In this document: in pieces, positions 56,877 through 64,000 of the stretch | How positions within the stretch are numbered: the stretch's first letter is position 1 | Layout: each line of letters starts with the position of its first letter | Assembly: GCF_000524475.1 (NCBI RefSeq) | Contig: NZ_BAVQ01000003.1 | Coordinates: 124,001-188,000, forward strand | Length of the DNA: 64,000 nt | From: Tomitella biformata AHU 1821 | GTDB taxonomy: Bacteria; Actinomycetota; Actinomycetes; Mycobacteriales; Mycobacteriaceae | Direction of reading: 5' to 3' | The notes under the pieces: model-generated | Databases searched by the model: none | The model's input: the letters and a program-made list of their open reading frames with translations, nothing else | What the model was told of the DNA's origin: nothing | Translations under genes and position numbers: made by a program

Positions 56877-58388
56877 ATGGTCGAGTACAGCAATATCCGC
56901 ATCATCGGCGCCGGTGCGATGGGCCGCGGAATCGCCCAGAGCGCGGTGGCGGCAGGCTTTCCCGTCCAACTATGCGACGCAGTCCCCGAAGCGGTCCCAG
57001 CCGCCCTCGAATTCGTCGCCAGGATGCTCCGCCGCACCGCGGAGAAGGGCCTGCGCACTTCCGCCGAAGCGGAGGCCGCCATCGCGCGGCTCTCCGTGGG
57101 ACCTGAGCCCCACGCAGCCTCCACCGAGGTGGATCTGGTCATCGAGGCCGTGCGCGAGGACTTGGCGATCAAGCAGGCCCTATTCGCCCAACTCGACGCC
57201 GCCCTGCCCAACGCGACCCTCGCCTCCAACACCTCCTCGCTGTCGATCACCGCCATCGCCGCTGTCGTCGCTGACCCCTCCCGCGTGCTGGGCCTGCACT
57301 TCTTCAACCCCGTCCCCCTCATGCGCTTGGTCGAGATCGTGCCCGGGATGCGCACCGACCCCAGCCGCATCGACGCCGGGATGGGATTCGTCCGGGCCCT
57401 CGGCCACACTCCGGTCCTGGCCAAGGACAACCCCGGGTTCCTCGTCAATCTGCTCGGCCGCGGGCTTCCTACAGAGGCCCTGTCCATCCATACCGAGGAC
57501 ATCGCGAATGTGGCGGACCTCGACCGGATCGCCCGTGACACCATCGGCCTCAAAATGGGTCCCTTCGAGCTCATGGACCTCACTGGACTCGACATCTCGC
57601 ACCCCGTCCTCGAGAGCGTATGGCGGGGCTTCTACTGCGACGAGCGACTCCGCCCGTCCCTGTCCACCGGCATCCGCACCACCGCGGGGCTCCTCGGCCG
57701 CAAGAGCGGCGAGGGCTTCTACACCTACGTCGACGGCGCCCAGCAGGTCGCGCCCGAGCCCCAACTGGAGCAGGACGCGACGGCGATCGCCATCCACGTC
57801 GTGGGCGGCGGGCCGCTCACCGAGCTACTCGTCAATGCCAGCATCCGCGTCGTCGGCTCCCCCGGACCCGGCGTGATCTCCGTGGTCCAACCGCTGGGCC
57901 GGCCAGCGTATCTGGCGGCCATCGAGCACGGCCTCGATGCGAGCCGCACCATCGGTGTGGATCCCCTCAGCGTCGAGACCAAGCGGCTCACGGTCATCGC
58001 CCCAGTGCCGGTGGACGTCGAGCTCGGCCGCGCCGCAATCCGGGCCCTTGCGGCGACCGGCAAGGCCATCACCGTCACGGCGGACGGGCCCGCGCCCGTC
58101 GCCCAGCGCATTATCGCCTCCATGGTCAACGTCGCGTCCTCCGCCGCCCAGGACGGCCTTGGCACGCCCGCGGACATCGACCTCGGCGCGGAGTTGGGAC
58201 TCGGCTACCCCCAGGGCCCGCTTTCGCTCGGGGACACCCTCGGGCCGTCGACCATCCTCGCTATCCTCGACGGCCTTCTCGACTACACCGGAGACTCCCG
58301 CTACCGGGCCAGCGGCTGGCTGCGCACCCGCGCCGACCTGGGGCTATCTCTGCTGTACGCCGGCACCCGTCCTGCGGCCCTGACCTAG
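56877..58388 (+). CDS. 3-hydroxyacyl-CoA dehydrogenase
   Basis: NAD-dependent oxidation of L-3-hydroxyacyl-CoA in beta-oxidation or aromatic (phenylacetate-type) catabolism. 503 residues: Rossmann motif IIGAGAMGRGIAQS, catalytic motifs SNTSSLSIT (Ser), GLHFFNPVPLMRLVEI (His and Asn) and KDNPGFLVN, then two C-terminal helical domains as in PaaH-like long forms (second: GLGYPQGPLSLGD). Not part of the M. tuberculosis gene order at this point, so inserted between qcrB and ctaF in this lineage. Monocistronic by its own promoter. Confidence 0.93.
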   Translation: MVEYSNIRIIGAGAMGRGIAQSAVAAGFPVQLCDAVPEAVPAALEFVARMLRRTAEKGLRTSAEAEAAIARLSVGPEPHAASTEVDLVIEAVREDLAIKQALFAQLDAALPNATLASNTSSLSITAIAAVVADPSRVLGLHFFNPVPLMRLVEIVPGMRTDPSRIDAGMGFVRALGHTPVLAKDNPGFLVNLLGRGLPTEALSIHTEDIANVADLDRIARDTIGLKMGPFELMDLTGLDISHPVLESVWRGFYCDERLRPSLSTGIRTTAGLLGRKSGEGFYTYVDGAQQVAPEPQLEQDATAIAIHVVGGGPLTELLVNASIRVVGSPGPGVISVVQPLGRPAYLAAIEHGLDASRTIGVDPLSVETKRLTVIAPVPVDVELGRAAIRALAATGKAITVTADGPAPVAQRIIASMVNVASSAAQDGLGTPADIDLGAELGLGYPQGPLSLGDTLGPSTILAILDGLLDYTGDSRYRASGWLRTRADLGLSLLYAGTRPAALT

Positions 58389-58408
58389 CCAGCTCTCATC
58401 GACGCGGC

Positions 58409-58741
58409 CTAATGCATCTTCGCGACCGTCAACAGCACCGCGGAGTCCTCCACCGCCTCCAGGCTGTGGCTCGCATCGGGCACCACGAGCAGCGTCCCGG
58501 TGCGCGCCTCCCAGTAGTCGTTGCCCGAGCACAGCCGCACCCGGCCTGAGAGCACGAAGATGGTCGAGTCATCGAGGGTGACCCGGTCCCCCAGCTTCGC
58601 GCCCGCGAGAATACCGATCACCGTCTGGCGCAGAACCTTCTCATGGCCACCGAAAACGGTGGTTGCGGCGCGGCCGCCCGCGGCGGTTCCCGCGGCCAGC
58701 AGCTGTTCACGGGCGAGGGCCTCTACCGAGATCTTCTTCAT
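58409..58741 (-). CDS. Small cupin-fold protein
   Basis: 110-residue single-domain cupin-like protein: LGDRVTLDDSTIFVLSGRVRL matches the first cupin half in spacing though metal-ligand histidines are mostly replaced, and TGTLLVVPDASHSLEAVEDSAV the second, with one His. An N-terminal helix (MKKISVEALAREQLLAAG) precedes it. ATG at 58739-58741 chosen; the frame reads further up to 58903 without support. Divergent from the AhpD-like gene with 154 nt between, suggesting a functional pair. Function unknown. Confidence 0.8.
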   Translation of the reverse strand: MKKISVEALAREQLLAAGTAAGGRAATTVFGGHEKVLRQTVIGILAGAKLGDRVTLDDSTIFVLSGRVRLCSGNDYWEARTGTLLVVPDASHSLEAVEDSAVLLTVAKMH

Positions 58742-58895
58742 GCCCACCAGTGTCCACGAACGCCCCAATGCGCCACAGGCTAATGGCCATTCCCGCGAGC
58801 CCCAGCCCGATCCGTCGGCCCTGGTTAGCATGGAGGACGGGGCGACCACGACGAGCCGTCCACGAAGGGCACGCCGCGGCCCCCAGGAGGCACAG

Positions 58896-59345
58896 ATGAG
58901 CACACAGAGGTTATCCGTCTATGCGGTGGACCCCGACGCCTACAGTGGCATGCTGGCCATCGAGAAGTACATCCATGCGGGCGATCTCGCGCCCACAATC
59001 ATCCATCTGCTGAAGATCCGCGCCTCGCAGATCAACGGGTGCGCCTACTGCCTGGACATGCACGCCGCCGAGGCCCGAAAGGACGGCGTGGTCCAGCGCC
59101 GCTTGGACGTGCTGTCCGCTTGGCGCGAGGCCCCGTCCTGGTTCAGTGAGGCGGAGCAGGCTGTCCTGGAGCTCACCGAGCAGGTCACGCAGATTGGCCA
59201 GGGCGGCGTCTCCGACGAGGTCTGGGCACGCGTGGGCCGCTCGTATAACGAGGGCCAGGTGGTTCGCCTGCTCATGGCGATCGGCGCGATCAACGTGTGG
59301 AACAGGCTCGCCATCGCCACCCATCAAGAGCTCCCGGCACTCTGA
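58896..59345 (+). CDS. Carboxymuconolactone decarboxylase/AhpD-like protein
   Basis: 149-residue all-helical AhpD-fold protein with the redox motif NGCAYCLDMHAAEARKDG (CxxC followed by His three residues on), the active site of alkylhydroperoxidase-type members. Likely peroxide or thiol redox function. The ATG at 58896 has an ideal AGGAGG site, and TAGCAT at 58826-58831 is a possible -10. Pairs divergently with the small cupin gene. Confidence 0.9.
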   Translation: MSTQRLSVYAVDPDAYSGMLAIEKYIHAGDLAPTIIHLLKIRASQINGCAYCLDMHAAEARKDGVVQRRLDVLSAWREAPSWFSEAEQAVLELTEQVTQIGQGGVSDEVWARVGRSYNEGQVVRLLMAIGAINVWNRLAIATHQELPAL

Positions 59346-59350
59346 ACGGC

Positions 59351-59378
59351 AGCTCCGAAACGACAGCTCCGAAACGAC
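59351..59378 (+). repeat. 14-bp tandem duplication
   Basis: AGCTCCGAAACGAC occurs twice head to tail (59351-59364, 59365-59378), directly after the AhpD-like stop and running into the terminator stem. Confidence 0.9.
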
Positions 59379-59417
59379 AATGTCGCCGCACCCCGGTGGG
59401 GATGCGACGACATTGTC
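59376..59417. terminator. Bidirectional terminator between AhpD-like gene and ctaF
   Basis: 10-bp outer stem GACAATGTCG / CGACATTGTC (59376-59385, 59408-59417) with a further inner CCCC/GGGG pairing, between convergent genes. Confidence 0.75.
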
Positions 59418-59458
59418 ATGTGCTCGGACGAACGGCCGTCACGCGGTTGGGCTGTGGA

Positions 59459-59875
59459 TCAGTGCCGCTCCGCGTTGACGTGGTACTCGAAGACCATGCC
59501 GGCGGAGGCGATCAGGATGAACACGACGCCCACGACGAACAGCCAAATCAGCCACAGCGCGAAGCCGATGGCGAAGATGCCGCCGCCGAACGCGATCAGG
59601 ACCGGCCACCAGCTGTGCGGGCTGAAGAAGCCCAGGTCGCCAGCGCCATCGCTGATCTCTGCGTCGTCATAGTCCTCGGGGCGCGTGTCGAGCCGCCGAG
59701 CCACGAACCTGAGGTACGTGCCGATGATCAGCACCAGGCCGCCGCCCAGCACCAACGCCGTCAAGCCCGCCCATTCGATACCCTGCTCGTCGAAGTGGGT
59801 GAAGATGCCGTACGCGATTGCGATGACGAAGAAAAAGATCGTCAGTAGCTCGAAGATTCTTGCTTCGACCTTCAT
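59459..59875 (-). CDS. ctaF: Cytochrome c oxidase subunit IV (CtaF)
   Basis: Actinobacteria-specific small subunit of the aa3 oxidase (Rv2199c). 138 residues, four membrane helices in two pairs around a hydrophilic loop with [20 protein letters not shown] and [10 protein letters not shown]. It follows ctaC by 14 nt, in one transcription unit. Confidence 0.95.
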   Translation of the reverse strand: MKVEARIFELLTIFFFVIAIAYGIFTHFDEQGIEWAGLTALVLGGGLVLIIGTYLRFVARRLDTRPEDYDDAEISDGAGDLGFFSPHSWWPVLIAFGGGIFAIGFALWLIWLFVVGVVFILIASAGMVFEYHVNAERH

Positions 59876-59889
59876 ATCAGTACCGTTCC

Positions 59890-60999
59890 TTAGTTACCGG
59901 TGGTGAGGCCGGCGACACTGTTCGCCTGCTGCAAGTACTTGGCCTCGAACGGTCGCGTCGTGGTCGACGTCGGGCTGCACAGCTCCTCGCCGCACTCCTC
60001 GGTGAACTCCGTCTGGAGCTGGGCGAGGGCCTGGGCGTTGCTCACGATGTCGCCGCCGTTGCGGGACACGTCCCGGATCTCGAGATACCGGGCGAACATC
60101 GGCTTGGGGATCGCGCGGATCTCGAAGTTCATCATCGAGTGATACGTGCCGCACATCTCCGCACAGCGGCCGACGAACGCGCCCGTCCGCTCGATCTCAG
60201 AGATCGTGAAGGTGTTACGGGACTGGTTCGCTGCGGGATACGGCATCACGTCGCGCTTGAACAGGAACTGCGGCACCCAGAACGAGTGGATGACATCGAC
60301 CGACGCGAGGGTGAATGAGACGCTGGTGTCCACCGGCAGCACGAGGACCGGGATCTCCGTGGTGGATCCGGTGGTCTCGATGTCGTCCTCGAACAGGTAG
60401 GACATGTCCATGCCGGCCTTCGCCTGGCCCTTGATCGTCATCTCCTTGACCTCTTCCGAGACCTCGAGATTCGCGCCGCGCTGACCCTGCTCGTTGGACT
60501 CGGGATCGTTCGCGCCGCCGTAGTTGAACTCCGCCGCCTCGCGGTAACCGAAGGTCCAATTCCACTTCTTAGCGGTCACATCGACGACCACACCGACATC
60601 GTCGGGGTTCTTGTCGACGTAATTCTGCGTCTGCACCGTGAAGAAGAACAGAATCGCGACGGCGACGAAGGGGAACGCCGTGTAGGCGAGCTCCAGCGGC
60701 ACGTTGTACCCGGTCTGACGAGGGAACTCAGGCGAGTTCGCACGCTTGCGGTGGAACAGGATCGTCCAGAACACGAGGCCCCAGACCAGCAGGCCCATCA
60801 CCATCGCGGCCACAATCGACCATGTCCACAGGTGCTGCATGCGGGTGGCCTGAGGGGTGATGCCCTCCGGCCAGCCGGCACGAAGCACCGGGTTGTTGAT
60901 ATCGGTCAACGAACAACCTGATAGAGCCATTCCTGCAAGGCCCAAAGAGCCCGCTAGCCCAGTTCGCCGAATTATCCGACGCCGACCACCGTGTGCCAC
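59890..60999 (-). CDS. ctaC: Cytochrome c oxidase subunit II (CuA-binding lipoprotein)
   Basis: 369 residues from the GTG at 60997-60999, which has AGGAAGG 7 nt upstream and gives a lipoprotein signal with lipobox LSGC at about residues 26-29. Two membrane helices follow, then the cupredoxin domain with CuA ligands in [14 protein letters not shown] (C-x3-C-x3-H), the upstream His in [11 protein letters not shown] and the aromatic patch KKWNWTFGY. An extra charged loop (about 155-205) is typical for actinobacteria and contacts the bcc cytochrome. The frame reads up to 61161 without a credible start. Confidence 0.95.
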   Translation of the reverse strand: MAHGGRRRIIRRTGLAGSLGLAGMALSGCSLTDINNPVLRAGWPEGITPQATRMQHLWTWSIVAAMVMGLLVWGLVFWTILFHRKRANSPEFPRQTGYNVPLELAYTAFPFVAVAILFFFTVQTQNYVDKNPDDVGVVVDVTAKKWNWTFGYREAAEFNYGGANDPESNEQGQRGANLEVSEEVKEMTIKGQAKAGMDMSYLFEDDIETTGSTTEIPVLVLPVDTSVSFTLASVDVIHSFWVPQFLFKRDVMPYPAANQSRNTFTISEIERTGAFVGRCAEMCGTYHSMMNFEIRAIPKPMFARYLEIRDVSRNGGDIVSNAQALAQLQTEFTEECGEELCSPTSTTTRPFEAKYLQQANSVAGLTTGN

Positions 61000-61200
61000 G
61001 TTCACGCCTTCCTGCCATGCCCGAATACGAGGGTTGCTCCTCGGAATACTACGCAGCGTAGACCAGAAGAACCAAAGAACCATCACTCGGGTGAGTACCG
61101 GGCCGCTCGCACCACGGTTCTCAGGGCGCCAGCGTGGGCCAACGCCGACCCCACTGCCCATTGTGCGGCATACTCGGCATGCGGAATTGCCGATTCGCCT

Positions 61201-61227
61201 TCTCTACGGTCTCTACGGTCTCGTCGG
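61201..61227 (+). repeat. Three 9-nt direct repeats upstream of asnB
   Basis: TCTCTACGG, TCTCTACGG, TCTCGTCGG in tandem, 42-68 nt before the asnB start in the ctaC-asnB divergent region. Possible operator or slippage-prone tract. Confidence 0.6.
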
Positions 61228-61268
61228 TCCTGGAGTATGTCGTCCCCAACAGTGAGGTGTGCGTCCAC

Positions 61269-63194
61269 GTGTGTGGCCTACTCGGATTCTTGACCGCCGA
61301 TCGATCTGCCGCAGCCGCGGTCCCCGCCATCGAGTCGGCACTGCACTGCCAGCGCCATCGCGGCCCCGACGAGTCGGGCACCTGGAATGACGAGGACCTG
61401 GTCTTCGGCTTCAACCGGCTCTCGATCATCGACATCGGGCACTCGCACCAGCCCCTGACCTGGGGCCCGGCGGAGTCGCCCAAGCGCTATACGATGACGT
61501 TCAACGGCGAGATCTACAACTACCTGGAGCTCAGGGCAGAGCTCACAAAGGAGCACGGGGCCCAGTTCCACACCTCTGGCGACACCGAGGCGATCGTGGC
61601 CGGCTTCCACCACTGGGGCCCCGAGGTCGTGCGCAAGCTGCGCGGCATGTTCGCCATCGCCATCTGGGACAGCCAGACCCGGGAGCTGTTCCTGGCCCGC
61701 GACCAGTTCGGCATCAAGCCGATGTTCCTGGCGACGGGCCCGAATGGCGCGGCGTTCGCGAGCGAGAAGAAGAGCCTGCTCGAGTTGGCCGACACCATCG
61801 GCATCGGCCTAGAACTCGACCCGCGCGCCACCGAGCACTACATGGTGCTGCAGTACGTCCCCGAGCCCGAGACCCTGCACGCGGACATCACCCGCCTGGA
61901 GTCCGGCTCCTGGGCCACCGTCTCCCCCGGCGGCGAGGTGCGCCAGCAGCGCTACTTCGAGCCGACGTTCCCCGTGCGGCCGTTCGCGCCTGGCAGTGAG
62001 GACGCCCGCTACCGCGAGATCGCGGCCGCGCTGGAGGACTCCGTCGCCAAGCACATGCGCGCGGATGTCACCGTCGGCTCGTTCCTGTCCGGCGGCATCG
62101 ACTCCACCGCCATCGCGGCGCTCGCGATCCGCCACAACCCGGACCTGATCACCTTCACCACCGGCTTCGAGCGCGATGGCTACTCCGAGGTGGACGTCGC
62201 CGCCGAGTCCGCGGAGGCCATCGGCGCCCGGCACGTGGTGAAGGTCGTGAGCCCACGGGAGTTCGCAGATGCGATCCCGGAGATCATCTGGTACCTCGAC
62301 GACCCTGTCGCCGACCCCGCCCTGGTCCCCCTGTACTTCGTCGCCAAAGAGGCCCGCAAGCATGTGAAGGTGGTGCTCTCAGGCGAGGGCGCCGACGAGC
62401 TGTTCGGCGGCTACACCATCTACCGCGAGCCGCTCTCGCTGGCACCGTTCGAGAAGCTGCCGAAGGCGCTGCGCCGCGGCGCGGGCAAGCTTTCCGAGCG
62501 CATCCCGGAGGGCACTCGGGGCAAGTCGCTGCTGCACCGCGGCTCGATGCCCCTGGAGGACCGCTACTACGGCAACGCCCGCAGCTTCAGCGACGCCCAA
62601 CTCAAGGCCGTGCTGCGCGACTACCGCCAGGAGTGGACGCACCAGGACGTGACCGCGCCCATCTACGCGAAGTCCGAGGGCTGGGATCCCGTCACCCGGA
62701 TGCAGCATCTAGACCTGTTCACCTGGCTGCGCGGGGACATTCTGGTCAAGGCCGACAAGATCACGATGGCGAACTCCCTCGAGCTCCGGGTGCCGTTCCT
62801 CGACCGCGAGGTGTTCGAGGTGGCCCAGCGGGTCCCCGTCGAACAGCGCATCACGAAGGACACCACCAAGTACGCGCTGCGTCGGGCCTTGGAGGGCATC
62901 GTCCCCCACCACGTGCTGCACCGCGCGAAGCTCGGCTTCCCCGTGCCGCTGCGGCACTGGCTGGCCGGCACGGAGCTCTACGACTGGGCGCACGAGGTGA
63001 TCGCCGAGTCCGGCACCGACCACATCTTCGATAAGGCCGTCGCCGCGCAGATGCTCGTCGACCACAAGGCCGGGGTCATCGACAACAGCCGTCGCCTGTG
63101 GACCGTGCTGGCGTTCATGATCTGGCACGGCATCTTCGTCGAGGGCCGCATCAAGCCCAACATCCAGGAGCCCGTCTACCCGGTCAACCTGTAG
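61269..63194 (+). CDS. asnB: Glutamine-dependent amidotransferase AsnB/LtsA
   Basis: Class II amidotransferase of the asparagine synthetase B type. In Corynebacterium (LtsA) and mycobacteria (Rv2201) the orthologue amidates meso-DAP of peptidoglycan. 641 residues. The GTG start at 61269 makes Cys2 the glutaminase nucleophile (CGLLGFLT), followed by RGPDESG, NGEIYNYLELR and SGDTEAIV; the synthetase domain has the PP-loop SGGIDSTAIAALA and SGEGADELFGGYTIY. GAGGTG lies 9 nt upstream. The in-frame extension to 61134 would remove the N-terminal Cys and is rejected. Confidence 0.95.
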   Translation: MCGLLGFLTADRSAAAAVPAIESALHCQRHRGPDESGTWNDEDLVFGFNRLSIIDIGHSHQPLTWGPAESPKRYTMTFNGEIYNYLELRAELTKEHGAQFHTSGDTEAIVAGFHHWGPEVVRKLRGMFAIAIWDSQTRELFLARDQFGIKPMFLATGPNGAAFASEKKSLLELADTIGIGLELDPRATEHYMVLQYVPEPETLHADITRLESGSWATVSPGGEVRQQRYFEPTFPVRPFAPGSEDARYREIAAALEDSVAKHMRADVTVGSFLSGGIDSTAIAALAIRHNPDLITFTTGFERDGYSEVDVAAESAEAIGARHVVKVVSPREFADAIPEIIWYLDDPVADPALVPLYFVAKEARKHVKVVLSGEGADELFGGYTIYREPLSLAPFEKLPKALRRGAGKLSERIPEGTRGKSLLHRGSMPLEDRYYGNARSFSDAQLKAVLRDYRQEWTHQDVTAPIYAKSEGWDPVTRMQHLDLFTWLRGDILVKADKITMANSLELRVPFLDREVFEVAQRVPVEQRITKDTTKYALRRALEGIVPHHVLHRAKLGFPVPLRHWLAGTELYDWAHEVIAESGTDHIFDKAVAAQMLVDHKAGVIDNSRRLWTVLAFMIWHGIFVEGRIKPNIQEPVYPVNL

Positions 63195-63204
63195 TCCACA
63201 CGCG

Positions 63205-63244
63205 GAGAAGGGGCGCGCCCGTTCAGCACGGCGCGCCCCTTCTC
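63205..63244. terminator. Bidirectional terminator between asnB and the PfkB kinase
   Basis: Perfect 15-bp stem (63205-63219 with 63230-63244) with a 10-nt loop; the right arm ends CCCCTTCTC and is followed by TATG. It lies 10 nt after the asnB stop. Confidence 0.85.
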
Positions 63245-63255
63245 TATGTGCAGCC

Positions 63256-64000
<745 letters not shown>

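Overview
The window is a 64 kb piece of a high-GC actinobacterial chromosome from a mycolic-acid-containing lineage (order Mycobacteriales). The gene order follows the Mycobacterium tuberculosis interval Rv2145c to Rv2202c almost gene for gene. The envelope enzymes fit that order: lipomannan mannosyltransferases MptA and MptC, PimB', LppM, a DAP-type MurE, LtsA-type AsnB and a cytochrome bcc-aa3 oxidase. Several features look more like Corynebacterium, Gordonia, Dietzia or Tsukamurella than Mycobacterium: a PASTA-bearing PknL, a ROK glucokinase beside the acyltransferase, two adjacent NlpC/P60 genes, and carotenoid genes. I cannot name the genus. I see no insertion sequence, prophage, CRISPR array, tRNA or rRNA.

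1-19.8 kb (minus strand): the division and cell wall (dcw) cluster. In transcription order it is mraZ, rsmH, an FtsL-like gene, pbpB (FtsI), murE, murF, mraY, murD, ftsW, murG, murC, ftsQ, ftsZ, pgeF, yggS, sepF, yggT and wag31 (cut by the window edge). Many junctions are 4-nt stop/start overlaps. mraZ has a five-repeat MraZ-type operator, and the mraZ-rsmH gap holds a long inverted repeat.

19.8-31.3 kb: a DUF3040 membrane protein with its terminator and a G-rich periodic tract, a HEPN protein, a GNAT acetyltransferase, a CrtI-fold FAD oxidoreductase, LppM, MetF, and a tight operon of polyprenyl diphosphate synthase, crtI, mptA and crtB. That operon joins carotenoid and lipomannan synthesis.

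31.3-47 kb: PknL with five PASTA repeats, opposite its presumed DNA-binding substrate (Rv2175c family). Then class II DAHP synthase, an exoribonuclease and MptC. A lipid-flavoured minus-strand run follows (PlsC-type acyltransferase, ROK kinase, CxxCxxC protein, Get3/ArsA-like ATPase, two SRPBCC proteins), facing fadD15. After that come PimB', a lipoprotein metallopeptidase and an NlpC/P60 endopeptidase.

47-64 kb: a second NlpC/P60 gene under a c-di-AMP (ydaO) riboswitch, an exonuclease/GIY-YIG nuclease, a stand-alone AsnC effector domain, trpD, and the respiratory block ctaE-qcrCAB. A beta-oxidation dehydrogenase, a cupin and an AhpD-like protein follow, then ctaF, ctaC, the divergent asnB, and a PfkB-family kinase cut by the window edge.

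Most of the window is well-known core biology. The less expected points are matching Arg-Ser-Gly-Gln pentapeptide repeats in the cytoplasmic tails of the partners FtsW and PbpB, crt genes interleaved with mptA, a 16-nt element shared by the two NlpC/P60 promoters, a G-run array with a strict 9-nt period, and a set of genes with leaderless-type starts (TANNNT or similar, then 6-7 nt, then the start codon).
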